The notes: generated by a model not told the origin, from the sequence alone. Shown: positions 1-8,753, counted from the first letter of the stretch. The stretch is DNA of 18,615 nt from UBA7236 sp964638865 (GCA_964638865.1 CAZXBG010000083.1:1-18615), one strand, 5' to 3'. Numbers and translations are program-made.

Positions 1-59
1 CTGAAGTTGTTTAGTAGAAGACTTTTTTGATAATCAATTACTTACAATTTTAATTCAAT

Positions 60-1010
60 ATGGAAAAAATGAAAGCAGTAATTTGTACTAAATATGGTCC
101 TCCTGAAGTTCTTCAGTTTATTGAAATGGAAAAACCCACACCAAAAAACAATGAAATACTTATAAAAATAAAAGCAACCACAGCGCATATTGGTGATACC
201 AAAATTCGGCGGCTAGAGCCCGGTCTTGGTAAATTTACTGATCTGTTTTTCAAACCCCTCATGCGCATCATAGTTGGATTCAGTGGCCCTAGAAAAAAAA
301 TTCTTGGAATGGAGCTGGCAGGTGATATTGAATCTGTAGGAAAAGATGTTACACTTTTTAAGGTTGGTGATGCTGTTTTTGCAAGTACTGGATTTGATTT
401 CGGTGCGTATGCAGAATATATCTGCATGCCTGAAAATGGAGTTATAACAATAAAACCAAACAATAGGAGTTATGAGGAAGCTGCACCAATTTCAAATGGC
501 GCATTAACTGCCTTACTTAATCTTAAAAAAGCAAATATTCAACAGGGGCAAAAAGTATTAATTTATGGAGCCTCAGGAAGCGTTGGCACCTTTGCTGTAC
601 AACTTGCCAAATATTTTGGCGCAGAGGTTACGGGGGTTTGTAGCACAACAAATTTAGAACTGGTAGGATCGTTAGGAGCCGATAAAGTTATTGACTATAC
701 AAAAGAGGATTATACACATAGTGGCGAAACTTATGATATTATTTTTGATGCTGTAGGAAAGATATCGGGATCAAAACGCAAAAAATCTTTGTCGGAATCA
801 GGAATTTATATAAATGTACTTGCTTTGAACGCAAACTTTAAGTTAAAAGCGAATGATCTGATATTTATTAAGGAATTATGTGAAGCAGGTAAGTTAAAAG
901 CAGTTATTGACAAGGTTTATCCAATGGAACAATTAGTGGAAGCACACCGATATGTAGACAAAGGACATAAAAAAGGAAATGTTGTTATAAGCATGGTTAA
1001 AAGACAATAA
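60..1010 (+). CDS. NAD(P)-dependent medium-chain dehydrogenase / quinone oxidoreductase-like (paralog 1)
   Basis: This 316-aa cytosolic protein belongs to the zinc-independent branch of the medium-chain dehydrogenase/reductase superfamily and probably reduces quinones, enones or aldehydes with NAD(P)H. The N-terminal GroES-like domain covers about residues 4-130, followed by a Rossmann domain with the nucleotide loop GASGSVG at 170-176 and VQLAKYFGA just after it. No cysteine cluster for a structural zinc and no catalytic-zinc Cys/His set is seen. ATG at 60 is the longest start, but a second ATG at 69 gives MKAV and aligns exactly with the start of the paralog at 2881, so 69 may be the true start. 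It is the first gene of a plus-strand run. The substrate cannot be read from sequence. Confidence 0.88.
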   Translation: MEKMKAVICTKYGPPEVLQFIEMEKPTPKNNEILIKIKATTAHIGDTKIRRLEPGLGKFTDLFFKPLMRIIVGFSGPRKKILGMELAGDIESVGKDVTLFKVGDAVFASTGFDFGAYAEYICMPENGVITIKPNNRSYEEAAPISNGALTALLNLKKANIQQGQKVLIYGASGSVGTFAVQLAKYFGAEVTGVCSTTNLELVGSLGADKVIDYTKEDYTHSGETYDIIFDAVGKISGSKRKKSLSESGIYINVLALNANFKLKANDLIFIKELCEAGKLKAVIDKVYPMEQLVEAHRYVDKGHKKGNVVISMVKRQ

Positions 1011-1084
1011 AAATCTTATCCGCATTTGTTGCCTGTATATTGGAGAATAAATGTATAGCACATTTTCGCAATAAAATACTTAAG

Positions 1085-1530
1085 ATGATAACGCTTATCC
1101 GCACAAATTCTGAAAATAAAAACTTTCAAGAACTTGTTAAAAAACTGGATATTGAATTGGCAAAACGGGATGGAGATGACCATGCATTTTATGACCAATT
1201 CAATAATATTGTTACTGTGAAATATGTAATTGTTGCCCACGAGAATGAAGATCTTGTTGGTTGTGGTGCTATAAAGGAATATTCGGAAGCTGTAATGGAA
1301 ATTAAACGCATGTTCGTTCCATTGTTTAAAAGGGGCCATGATATTGCATCCATAATTTTAAACGCTTTAGAGAACTGGAGTTTGGAATTAGGGTATTCAA
1401 AATGTATTTTAGAAACAGGTAAAATGGAACCTGAAGCAATAAGTTTGTATGAAAAAATAATTATTTAATAATTTCAAACTATGGTCAGTATTAGAAGATT
1501 GAAAACAGTATATGTTTTGAAAAAATTTTA
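1085..1530 (+). pseudogene. GNAT-family N-acetyltransferase, frameshifted and interrupted
   Basis: The intact part (1085-1468) reads as a small GNAT acetyltransferase: MITLIRTNS start, VGCGAIKEY strand, EIKRMFV, then the acetyl-CoA loop and CILETGKMEPEAISLYEK. The frame then hits TAA at 1466. Re-reading one base at the A6 run 1452-1457 restores the expected family ending: NNYLIISNYGQY, a TAG at 1492-1494, then KIENSICFEKIL to about 1530. Two independent lesions (a missing base and a nonsense codon) therefore cut the last strand pair. The acetyl-CoA loop is also abnormal: RGHDIA at residues 83-88, where RGxGIA is expected. An ATG at 1040 gives 15 extra residues, but 1085 matches the usual family start. 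It lies 74 bases after the dehydrogenase. It is probably inactive; the shortened 127-aa product is still open. Confidence 0.78.
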
Positions 1531-1729
1531 AACCATTCTATTCAAACCCGAAAAACATTATAAAGCAGGGAGTTAGGTTGAATGTGTTTTCCAAATGAAG
1601 TATTCGCATAACAAACAATACATTTTTTACCTCATTATTTCATTTTACCAGTTTTTCTTAACTTCGTAATGGAATGTAAAACAGATATCCAAGTACCGGC
1701 CCTATTAAAACATAACAAAAAGACCTTTT

Positions 1730-2398
1730 ATGGATAAATTAATAAAATATTTCATTGTTACAATAAGTATTGTTTTGCTGGTAAGTGGAAAGGTTTTCAA
1801 TAACATTCCTGTTAATACAGTAGATAAATCCATTCGATATAAAAGGCCCCCTGATCGAGACACTGCTGTATCAAAAAAAATATCGGTTTCCTATAACGAG
1901 GAAGATTTTGTTATTAATGATTATTTACTTGACCGATTAACACCGATCAGAACAAATTTTAATAGAATTAATTCAATTGAGAACTGGACTAAAATATTCA
2001 CCATAGCATTGTTGGAAACTTTAGAAGGTGGTGCAGCAATGTATTTTTCCAATGAGAATTTAGAAAAAATAATAACAATGGAATATGGTGAAACCTATCA
2101 GGTTGTTTCTGAATATTATTTTCTGGAGAACGAGCTTTCTTTCGCAATTGAAAAAACCTGCAAATATAACCGACCCCTTTTTTACGATTCCACAGCAATG
2201 ATCGCGAATAACGATACGGAGGTATTTGATTTAGAAAAATCGGAGATTAATGTGGACAGAAGTTATTTTGAAAAGGGCAAATTAATACATAAAATAAGCG
2301 ATGGGGATTGTGGTGCACCTTTTTCGAAAGATTACTTATTGGAGGAGGAGATCAGGATAAAATCAAAAATTGGTTTACTTTTAAAATTGGAAAAATAA
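1730..2398 (+). CDS. Hypothetical exported or membrane-anchored protein
   Basis: This is a 222-aa protein of unknown function. Residues 1-20 (MDKLIKYF then IVTISIVLLV) form a signal peptide or anchor, with no lipobox cysteine. The rest is a soluble, acidic, mixed alpha/beta region with conserved-looking blocks NSIENWTKI, LEGGAAMYFSNENLEKI, YGETYQVVSEYYFLENELSF and FEKGKLIHKI. The pattern (strand, GE, strand, YYF, strand) suggests a small antiparallel-sheet lipoprotein-like domain that is common as an uncharacterised family in Bacteroidota; that resemblance is from memory, not a search. A TAACTTCG element at 1659-1666 may be its -7 promoter box. The next gene starts 11 bases after its stop, so the two are likely co-transcribed. 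Confidence 0.75.
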   Translation: MDKLIKYFIVTISIVLLVSGKVFNNIPVNTVDKSIRYKRPPDRDTAVSKKISVSYNEEDFVINDYLLDRLTPIRTNFNRINSIENWTKIFTIALLETLEGGAAMYFSNENLEKIITMEYGETYQVVSEYYFLENELSFAIEKTCKYNRPLFYDSTAMIANNDTEVFDLEKSEINVDRSYFEKGKLIHKISDGDCGAPFSKDYLLEEEIRIKSKIGLLLKLEK

Positions 2399-2408
2399 TT
2401 TTTAATCA

Positions 2409-2813
2409 ATGGCAAATAATAACTTACCGGAATTTCGATTCTTCTATTTTACAAATTTTTATGAAGAAACCGTTTCATTTTACCGCGATACTTTAGAATT
2501 AAATATTATACGCTCCTGGGATCGCTCCGAATTTGATAAAGGCACTCTTTTTACATCTCCTAATGGCCTAGGTATTATAGAAATTGAAAAAGGAGAACAG
2601 CCCAACTTTGCGTGTGCAGGCTTATACATTGAAGTGGAAAATGTGGATGAATGGTATGATTTAGCCCTTAAAAAAAATATTAAAATATTAGCACCTTTAA
2701 GTAATACCACCTATGGACATCGTTCATTTAGATTTGAAGATCCAAATGGTTTTGAAATTGGATTGTTTAAGTACAATTCTGAAAAAATACTCCCCGTTTT
2801 GGATGCCAATTAA
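2409..2813 (+). CDS. VOC superfamily (glyoxalase/bleomycin-resistance fold) protein
   Basis: This 134-aa cytosolic protein has the paired beta-alpha-beta-beta-beta modules of the vicinal oxygen chelate fold. Module one runs from FRFFYFTNFYEETVSFYRDTL to GLGIIEIEKG, and module two from AGLYIEVENVDEWYDLALKK to the classic ending DPNGFEIGLF at 111-120. Candidate metal ligands are Glu58 or Glu60 and Glu116; the usual first-strand His/Gln is not evident, so metal binding is uncertain. Members include glyoxalases, dioxygenases and antibiotic-binding proteins, and the sequence does not say which. The start lies 10 bases after the preceding stop, implying translation from one transcript with the exported protein. 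Confidence 0.85.
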   Translation: MANNNLPEFRFFYFTNFYEETVSFYRDTLELNIIRSWDRSEFDKGTLFTSPNGLGIIEIEKGEQPNFACAGLYIEVENVDEWYDLALKKNIKILAPLSNTTYGHRSFRFEDPNGFEIGLFKYNSEKILPVLDAN

Positions 2814-2880
2814 TAATTTATCATTTCCCTTTATTAAATACAATGTTCAACAAATTAAAATCATCAAATAAAATAACCAA

Positions 2881-3843
2881 ATGAAAGCAAGTTTTCATTC
2901 CATATACGGTCCTGCTGAAGTGCTTCAAATTAAGGAAGTTGAGAAACCAATCCCAAAAGCGGCTGAAGTATTAATAAAAATTCACGCAACAACTGTAAAC
3001 CGTACAGATTGTGGATTCCGCCAGCCGGAATATTTATTTGTGCGTTTGTTTAGCGGAATATTTAAACCAAAAATAAATATTTTAGGAACGGAATTTGCCG
3101 GTATCGTTGAAAGCATTGGAAATAATGTTACCTTATTTAAAGTTGGCGACGCAGTTTTCGGTTTAAACACCTTCAAATTCGGCACACATGCAGAATATTT
3201 TTGTATACCGGAAAATAAATCTATTGCTTTAAAACCCGAAAATATGACGTTTGAAGAGGCGGCTGCTGTTTGTGATGGGTTGATGCTTGCAATAAATTAT
3301 ATCAGGAAAATAGATTTTAAATCAAATCCAAAAATTCTTATCAATGGAGCTTCTGGTTCCATCGGATCTGCTGCTGTGCAACTCGCAAAATATTATGGTG
3401 CTGATATTACTGCAGTGTGTAAAACAGAACACTTTGATATGATAAGGTCGTTGGGAGCCACAACATTTATTGATTATACCAAAGAAGATTTTACAAAAAT
3501 TAATACAAAATATGACACCGTATTAGATGCGGTTGGAAAAAGTTCGTTTGGAAAGTGCAAACAGATTCTCAATCCTGGCGGAGTGTATTATTCAACAGAA
3601 CTTGGTGATTGGGCACAAAATGTTTTTTTAACTCCATATACTGCAATTTTCAGCAACAAAAAAGTAAAATTTCCAATTCCAACGGACAGCAAAAAAGATA
3701 TTTTATTTTTTAAAGAATTAATTGAAGGAGGAAATTATAAAGCCACTATTGATAGAAAATATTCTTTAGAAAAAATTGTGGCGGCAACAAAATATGTAGA
3801 GAGCGGGGAGAAGGTTGGGAACGTGGTAATTACAATTTCCTGA
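2881..3843 (+). CDS. NAD(P)-dependent medium-chain dehydrogenase / quinone oxidoreductase-like (paralog 2)
   Basis: This 320-aa protein is clearly homologous over its full length to the dehydrogenase at 60-1010, sharing for example VTLFKVGDAVF, the AEY block, VQLAKY and IDYTKED. The GroES-like domain is at about 1-120 and the Rossmann loop GASGSIG at 156-162. Cys44 lies where zinc alcohol dehydrogenases have their first catalytic-zinc ligand, but the remaining ligands and the structural-zinc cysteines are absent, so it is more likely an NADPH quinone/enone reductase. A longer insert than in paralog 1 (about residues 205-235) precedes the final KELIEGGNYKATIDR helix. It is the last gene of the plus-strand cluster and ends at a hairpin terminator shared with the convergent peptidase. 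Confidence 0.88.
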   Translation: MKASFHSIYGPAEVLQIKEVEKPIPKAAEVLIKIHATTVNRTDCGFRQPEYLFVRLFSGIFKPKINILGTEFAGIVESIGNNVTLFKVGDAVFGLNTFKFGTHAEYFCIPENKSIALKPENMTFEEAAAVCDGLMLAINYIRKIDFKSNPKILINGASGSIGSAAVQLAKYYGADITAVCKTEHFDMIRSLGATTFIDYTKEDFTKINTKYDTVLDAVGKSSFGKCKQILNPGGVYYSTELGDWAQNVFLTPYTAIFSNKKVKFPIPTDSKKDILFFKELIEGGNYKATIDRKYSLEKIVAATKYVESGEKVGNVVITIS

Positions 3844-3849
3844 TATAAA

Positions 3850-3890
3850 AAAACGACCTGAAAAGTACAATAAATTTTTCAGGCCGTTTT
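3850..3890. terminator. Bidirectional intrinsic terminator between convergent genes
   Basis: Arms 3850-3864 and 3876-3890 pair over 15 bases with one mismatch around an 11-base loop. The core is CGACCTG against CAGGCCG, flanked by A-runs on the left and T-runs on the right, so it has a U-tract in both directions. It separates the dehydrogenase (stop 3843) from the oppositely oriented peptidase (stop 3913). Confidence 0.85.
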
Positions 3891-3912
3891 ATTATTCTAT
3901 TAATTAATTAAA

Positions 3913-5733
3913 TCAGAATACCGGTTTTTCAGGCAAAGTATAAACTCTTCCTTCATTCTGTTTTTTCAGATAATCCATTAAAGGAAGAAAATAATCCAGC
4001 ATCGGTTTTGCGCTCATATCGCTACCTATCGATTCCTTTAAATGTTCGCGCCAGTCAACAGTTGCGCCGGGTGCCATTACCTTTTTTAAGAAATCGCCTG
4101 TTGCTGTACTTCCCCAATAATTGGTTGCATGCGGATCTTGTTTTAAAATATTTTTTGCGATATAATCGTGGAACTGAAACAATAAAACATTGCTGATGGA
4201 ATAATCATAATACTGTGCAGCGTCATCATTAATATGTGTTTTAGTTGCAGCATCACAATATTCTTCTCCGCGTACATTTGGCGGAACAATTCCCTGATAT
4301 TTTTTAACTAATTCCCACCACTTTGCATTATATTGATCTTTAGGTAAATTTTGTGCATATAATGCATATTCAAATTCTGTCATCACACCACTTCCCCAAG
4401 GAATGTGAACGATAAAATCCAATGCTTCACTTAATAATTTTTGAGTGTCATCTGTTTTAACACCTGCAGTAATTAAACCCTGACTTTCCAACAATGGTTT
4501 TTGTAAACTTGCCATTCCTATCATAGAACCAAATGCTTCGTGATATCCGCGATTTGCACCTGTTCTTAATACATATGGAACTTCAGGAGTAGAGTAAGAA
4601 CTGTAATAATAAATATGTCCGAGTTCATGTAAAACTGTTCCCCACCATTCTGTGTTTGTTTCAACACTCATCAACGACCGAAGGTCTTTATCCAGGTCAA
4701 CATGCCATGCACTTGCATGATTATTTTTCGAATATCCTGCTCCTTCGGGTGCCGGGTATAAAGATGATTTTTCATAAAAAGAAGTTGGCAATGCAGGAAA
4801 TCCCATACTCATCCAAAATGCTTCTCCTTGTTTTACAACCCATTCCGCATCATGTGTTTTTAATACCGGATCAATATCCAATCCTTCCACATTTACCATA
4901 GCTGTCCAGTCTTGTCCCCAACGATTTGGCAACCACTCTGCAGGTAAATATTCAGGCACAGGCTGATTATATTTTTTTGCAAGTTCGTAACGCGCCCAAG
5001 TGTGTAATTCGCGATATAAAGGCCATACATCATTAATCATGCTATGCGTAAGCGCTAACATTTCCTCACTGGTCATTCCGTACTCGCTTGCCTGATAAGC
5101 GAAAAAATCTTTATAACCAAGCGGAGTAACACTTGCATTTCTCAATTGCTGCAAATTTGCCAATCCATCTTTTAGCGTTTTACCAACTTCTTTACTTGCC
5201 TCCCAGGCGGCTAATCTTTCTTTTAGATCGGTTGATTCACGCAATATTCCATCCAGTTTATTTGGAGTAACTGCATCTCTGCCAATTGTATATTTAAATC
5301 CGAAAAGCGCTTCCGTTTGTGCATTGGTGGCATCTATTCTTTTTTTAACAACATCGCCCGCAGTTTCCGGATTATTTCCTGCGAAAAATAAAATATAATC
5401 CAATTGTTTCACCTGCAGATCCGTTAGTTTATCCTTTTCCTTAAGATACTTTTGAGCAGTTTCGATATTAAGTTTACTTCCTGTGAATTTGGAGTAAGCT
5501 TCATCAGATATTGCCGCATTGGTTTTAGCAATGGTATCCCCTTCCACTATATGTGTGTTAAGCACCCATTGGCCTTCGGAGGCAGCAGCTACCAATTTCT
5601 GGTATTCGGTATTGTATTGGTCGAGATAGGTTTGCACCTCTTGCTGCAAAACGCTGTTGTCTTCTGTTTTTTTACCGATACAGGCTATTAAAACAACAGA
5701 AGATGCAATTAATAAAAAGAGTAATTTTTTCAT
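3913..5733 (-). CDS. M2-family peptidyl-dipeptidase (ACE-like), lipoprotein
   Basis: This 606-aa zinc metallopeptidase is of the angiotensin-converting enzyme family (M2), which removes C-terminal dipeptides from peptides. The first 18 residues are a lipoprotein signal ending in LIAC (Cys18), so the enzyme should be lipid-anchored in the periplasm or on the outer membrane. The zinc site HELGH is at 369-373, with the third ligand Glu399 in GYHEAFG. Substrate-binding residues known from ACE appear as Lys498 and His500 (ATKTH) and the Tyr cluster 508-511 before LLFQFHDYIA. The length is normal for a single-domain bacterial M2 enzyme. It is a single gene, convergent with the dehydrogenase and divergent from recA. 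A role in nutritional peptide degradation is inference. Confidence 0.93.
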   Translation of the reverse strand: MKKLLFLLIASSVVLIACIGKKTEDNSVLQQEVQTYLDQYNTEYQKLVAAASEGQWVLNTHIVEGDTIAKTNAAISDEAYSKFTGSKLNIETAQKYLKEKDKLTDLQVKQLDYILFFAGNNPETAGDVVKKRIDATNAQTEALFGFKYTIGRDAVTPNKLDGILRESTDLKERLAAWEASKEVGKTLKDGLANLQQLRNASVTPLGYKDFFAYQASEYGMTSEEMLALTHSMINDVWPLYRELHTWARYELAKKYNQPVPEYLPAEWLPNRWGQDWTAMVNVEGLDIDPVLKTHDAEWVVKQGEAFWMSMGFPALPTSFYEKSSLYPAPEGAGYSKNNHASAWHVDLDKDLRSLMSVETNTEWWGTVLHELGHIYYYSSYSTPEVPYVLRTGANRGYHEAFGSMIGMASLQKPLLESQGLITAGVKTDDTQKLLSEALDFIVHIPWGSGVMTEFEYALYAQNLPKDQYNAKWWELVKKYQGIVPPNVRGEEYCDAATKTHINDDAAQYYDYSISNVLLFQFHDYIAKNILKQDPHATNYWGSTATGDFLKKVMAPGATVDWREHLKESIGSDMSAKPMLDYFLPLMDYLKKQNEGRVYTLPEKPVF

Positions 5734-5751
5734 TTAGTTGAGTTTTGAGGA

Positions 5752-5759
5752 CGAAGTTA
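5752..5759 (-). promoter_or_regulatory. Candidate -7 element for the M2 peptidase
   Basis: On the minus strand this reads TAACTTCG, close to the Bacteroidota -7 consensus TAnnTTTG, and it lies 18 bases before the ATG, giving a very short leader. No TTG is found at a good -33 distance, so support is modest. The same octamer occurs at 1659-1666 before the exported-protein gene. Confidence 0.35.
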
Positions 5760-5870
5760 AGTATTTATGTTTCGGAGTTCCCATTTCCTTAACAAACCTT
5801 ACAATTTTAGATTTTGTCCACATTCTGTTTACAAACGCTAAAATTAATTTTTATTGGCAGCGTAATTATT

Positions 5871-5878
5871 TAGCTTCG
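5871..5878 (+). promoter_or_regulatory. Candidate -7 element for recA
   Basis: TAGCTTCG resembles the Bacteroidota TAnnTTTG box and lies 80 bases before the recA start, leaving a leader of roughly 70 bases. An upstream TTG at 5854-5856 is only 14 bases away, shorter than the usual 17-23, so the -33 part is not supported. No LexA-type palindrome was recognised in the 225-base divergent gap. Confidence 0.3.
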
Positions 5879-5958
5879 CAGATGCATTGGGAACTAAAAA
5901 AACAAAAGTGCTCAAAATGCAACTAATTTTCTTATAAACCTTAAAAACTTAAAAAAAA

Positions 5959-6990
5959 ATGGCAGCAGACAAAAATGATGACAAAGCAAAGGCCTTAGGA
6001 CTTGCAGTAGACAGCCTTAATAAATTGTACGGAAAAGGCACCGTAATGAAATTGGGCGATTCGCCTGTAGTTGCGGAAGACGTAATACCGTCAGGATCCA
6101 TTGGTGTGGATTTGGCATTGGGTATTGGTGGAATACCTCGTGGACGGGTAGTTGAGATCTATGGCCCGGAAGCATCCGGAAAAACCACTTTGGCGATACA
6201 TATTATAGCAGAAGCACAGAAAAAAGGCGGAATTTGCGCAATTATTGATGCAGAACACGCTTTTGACAAGGGATATGCCGAAAAATTAGGTGTGGATGTG
6301 GAGAATCTTTTAATCTCTCAACCCGATTACGGTGAACAAGGATTAGAAATTGCCGATCATTTAATTCGTTCCGGCGCATTGGATGTAGTGGTGATCGACT
6401 CTGTAGCCGCTTTAGTTCCCAAAGCCGAATTAGAAGGAGAGATGGGAGAAAGCAAAATGGGATTACAAGCCCGTTTGATGAGTCAGGCCCTTCGTAAATT
6501 GACAGGAACAATCAGCCGCACGGGATGTTGCTGTATTTTCATCAATCAGTTACGCGAAAAGATTGGTGTAATGTTCGGAAATCCGGAAACTACTACGGGT
6601 GGAAATGCGCTTAAATTTTATGCTTCGGTAAGAATCGACATTCGCCGTATCGGACAAATAAAAGATAAGGAAGAAATGGTTGGTAACCGTGTTCGGGTAA
6701 AAATTGTAAAAAACAAAGTTGCACCTCCTTTTCGTCAGGCAGAATTTGATATAATGTATGGAGAAGGAATTTCGAAGATAGGAGAAATTGTGGATTTGGG
6801 AGCTGAATGCGGTGTTGTTCAAAAGAGTGGAGCCTGGTATAGTTATGAAGGTACTAAACTCGGACAAGGGCGTGAAGGAGTTAAAGAATTATTGAAAGAT
6901 AATCCGGAGTTAGCAAATGAAATCGAAAAAAAGATTAAAGCAAAACTCGCGATGAATGCTCCAGTTGTGGCAGAAGTGAAAGAAAAATAA
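5959..6990 (+). CDS. recA: Recombinase A (DNA strand exchange protein)
   Basis: RecA binds single-stranded DNA as an ATP-dependent filament, drives homologous strand exchange and stimulates SOS-repressor and UmuD-type self-cleavage. The 343-aa product has every hallmark: Walker A GPEASGKTT at 69-77, catalytic Glu99 in IIDAEH, Walker B VVVIDSVAAL at 143-152, the MGLQARLMSQALRKL block around 167-181, INQLREKIGVMFGNPETTTGG at 195-215 (loop L2) and a C-terminal domain ending in a short acidic/lysine tail. The ATG at 5959 gives the normal N-terminus. It is a single-gene unit ended by a strong hairpin at 7010-7048. No intein or insertion is present. Confidence 0.99.
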   Translation: MAADKNDDKAKALGLAVDSLNKLYGKGTVMKLGDSPVVAEDVIPSGSIGVDLALGIGGIPRGRVVEIYGPEASGKTTLAIHIIAEAQKKGGICAIIDAEHAFDKGYAEKLGVDVENLLISQPDYGEQGLEIADHLIRSGALDVVVIDSVAALVPKAELEGEMGESKMGLQARLMSQALRKLTGTISRTGCCCIFINQLREKIGVMFGNPETTTGGNALKFYASVRIDIRRIGQIKDKEEMVGNRVRVKIVKNKVAPPFRQAEFDIMYGEGISKIGEIVDLGAECGVVQKSGAWYSYEGTKLGQGREGVKELLKDNPELANEIEKKIKAKLAMNAPVVAEVKEK

Positions 6991-7009
6991 ATACTGATCA
7001 TTCCTAAAC

Positions 7010-7048
7010 AAAATCTCGGACGGTTATTTCTGTTCGGGATTTTTTTTT
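7010..7048 (+). terminator. Intrinsic terminator of recA
   Basis: Arm 7010-7021 (AAAATCTCGGAC) pairs with 7032-7043 over 12 positions including two G-U pairs, around a 10-base loop, and runs directly into a nine-T tract. It lies 20 bases after the recA stop. Confidence 0.92.
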
Positions 7049-7146
7049 GATAATTATATTAACCCTACCATTTAAAAATATAAAAATGTAATTTGACCAC
7101 TGGTATGGATGGAATTATTAAAGTAAAATACAATTAAATCATACCT

Positions 7147-7166
7147 AACCCCGTGTAGGGGTTTTT
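7147..7166 (+). terminator. Second intergenic hairpin with T-tract
   Basis: AACCCC (7147-7152) pairs perfectly with GGGGTT (7158-7163) around the loop GTGTA and is followed by more T residues to 7166. It could be a back-up terminator for recA transcripts before the convergent flavoprotein gene. The minus-strand reading lacks a U-tract, so it would not terminate the flavoprotein gene well. Confidence 0.6.
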
Positions 7167-7233
7167 CCTATCTAACATTTTACATTTTTTATACTATTTA
7201 GCTCAAACCAGAGATTGGCTAATGCGAATAGTT

Positions 7234-8697
7234 TCATTTCATTCTTATACTTTGCGTGTGCCTTACAATGTTATTTGCATCATATTTTTTCTTCACTTGT
7301 TGCAACCTTGCATAATTATTTCCATAATATGCATGTTCCCAATCTGTAAATTCAGTGCTGCAGTAATTAATATACTGGGTATTGATTCCATTATTTTTAA
7401 AAATGTCTAATATTTCAACTGAAATCATTTTTAGTTTTTCTTCCCGTGCAGGATCTTCCCAATAAGCTTGCAATTCGGAGATATAATTATATGCACGATG
7501 CGGATAACAGGAACCCTTTTCAAATTCGCGATTCGATATTTCACCACCTAAGGTATTTAACTGATAGATCAAACCAGGATTTTGAATTATTTTTTCAAAT
7601 ACCGATTCTATAATTCCGGAAATATCGGCGAAGTTTTTGTAGAGACCTGCAGAAGAATTTTTAAAATATACAGGCAACAAGGAACCGTAATAATTTTTCA
7701 ATTTTTTGGAAATTTCTATCGGGGTAACAGATCTGAATTCGTCGGTAAAGGCTGCAAGTGTTGTCAACGATTTTTGAAATATTATGGAATGATCACCAAA
7801 ATTTGTGACTAAAATATTTAATGTGCTGCCATTTAATACAAATGCTGAAAAACAAGTTTGGGGAAGTTGTTCTGCGAAAACAAACCAATTTTTCAAAATA
7901 TTTTTTACCCTTATTGCATTTAGTTTTCTGGCTTTAAAATGATGGGAGGTCATTTTTGGAGGAGCTTCCTGTGTGCGAAAAATTAATTCAGTTGTTACCC
8001 CAAAATTACCTGCGCCACCGCCGCGCAATGCCCATAATAATTCGGGGTCATCTTTGGTGGAATGTATTTTCCCGTTTCCATCTACAAATGTTGCTTCCAA
8101 TAAATGGTCGCATGTCAATCCAAATTTTCTGGAAAATAAGCCATATCCGCCACCCATTGTTAAACCACCTATTCCAACAGTTCCGCAGGAGCCTGCAGGT
8201 AATAATCTTTTTCTTGGCAGAATCTGATCATACAAATTTGATAAAGTGCAACCCGGACCCACCTTTATTTTATTATCCTCTAAAAATTCTACCGAATTCA
8301 TTTTAGATAAATTAATAACAAGTCCTCCATTATTGGAAGAAAAGCCCTCCATGCTATGTCCACCACTTTTAATTGCGACGGCCAGCTTATTTATTTTAGC
8401 ATATTGTATTGCCTCCGAAACATCTTTTGTAGAAGTACATAATGCAATTACTAACGGAAAGTTGTTGATGCGTTTATTAAACCCTTTGCGCAATTCCTCA
8501 TACTCGCCATCCTCTTTCCGAATTAGTTTTACAGAATATGTAAATTCTTTTCTCTCCTCAATAGTATCAGAAGAATCTTCATTCTCCTCCACTCTCTCTC
8601 TTTTATTCCCACCTCCTCCTACTCCACAGGCATCCAATAAAAATCCTGTACCGGCGAGAGCGCTGAGTCTGATAAAACTTTTACGTGTATGTTTCAT
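7234..8697 (-). CDS. Secreted FAD-linked oxidase, berberine-bridge-enzyme type
   Basis: This 487-aa FAD-dependent oxidoreductase is of the PCMH/VAO fold with a C-terminal BBE segment; relatives oxidise sugars, alcohols or alkaloids using oxygen. The N-terminus (TRKSFIRL, hydrophobic stretch, LLDAC at 20-24) looks like a Tat-related lipoprotein signal with RK instead of RR, followed by a Gly run and a charged linker to about residue 50. The FAD-binding domain covers about 75-250. His114 in SGGHS and Cys171 in SCGTVGIGG are the two positions that attach FAD covalently in this family, so bicovalent flavin is likely. The BBE ending YYGNNYARLQQVKKKYD through HTQSI is at the C-terminus. It lies 70 bases after the DUF3037 gene but appears to have its own promoter. 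The substrate is unknown. Confidence 0.9.
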   Translation of the reverse strand: MKHTRKSFIRLSALAGTGFLLDACGVGGGGNKRERVEENEDSSDTIEERKEFTYSVKLIRKEDGEYEELRKGFNKRINNFPLVIALCTSTKDVSEAIQYAKINKLAVAIKSGGHSMEGFSSNNGGLVINLSKMNSVEFLEDNKIKVGPGCTLSNLYDQILPRKRLLPAGSCGTVGIGGLTMGGGYGLFSRKFGLTCDHLLEATFVDGNGKIHSTKDDPELLWALRGGGAGNFGVTTELIFRTQEAPPKMTSHHFKARKLNAIRVKNILKNWFVFAEQLPQTCFSAFVLNGSTLNILVTNFGDHSIIFQKSLTTLAAFTDEFRSVTPIEISKKLKNYYGSLLPVYFKNSSAGLYKNFADISGIIESVFEKIIQNPGLIYQLNTLGGEISNREFEKGSCYPHRAYNYISELQAYWEDPAREEKLKMISVEILDIFKNNGINTQYINYCSTEFTDWEHAYYGNNYARLQQVKKKYDANNIVRHTQSIRMK

Positions 8698-8722
8698 TGA
8701 AAAATAAATAATGCCTTAGCGG

Positions 8723-8753
8723 AAAATTTAACCTTTAAAATTAAAAAATACAA
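8723..8753 (-). promoter_or_regulatory. Candidate promoter for the flavoprotein gene
   Basis: On the minus strand, TTG at 8753-8751 is followed after 20 bases by TAAATTTT at 8730-8723, a 7/8 match to TAnnTTTG at the spacing expected for Bacteroidota sigma factors. The predicted start near 8716 gives a leader of about 20 bases before the ATG. Confidence 0.4.

Noticed and set aside
1016..1339. 107-codon minus-strand open frame over the GNAT gene
   Set aside because: It is a shadow of the recognisable GNAT reading frame with no motif of its own.
5734..5958. LexA/SOS operator before recA
   Set aside because: No convincing palindrome was found at a plausible position, and LexA sites in this phylum are not uniform enough to call by eye.
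8246..8707. 153-codon plus-strand open frame over the flavoprotein gene
   Set aside because: It is antisense to a clearly conserved FAD-binding domain and has a low-quality Ser/Leu-rich translation with no family resemblance.
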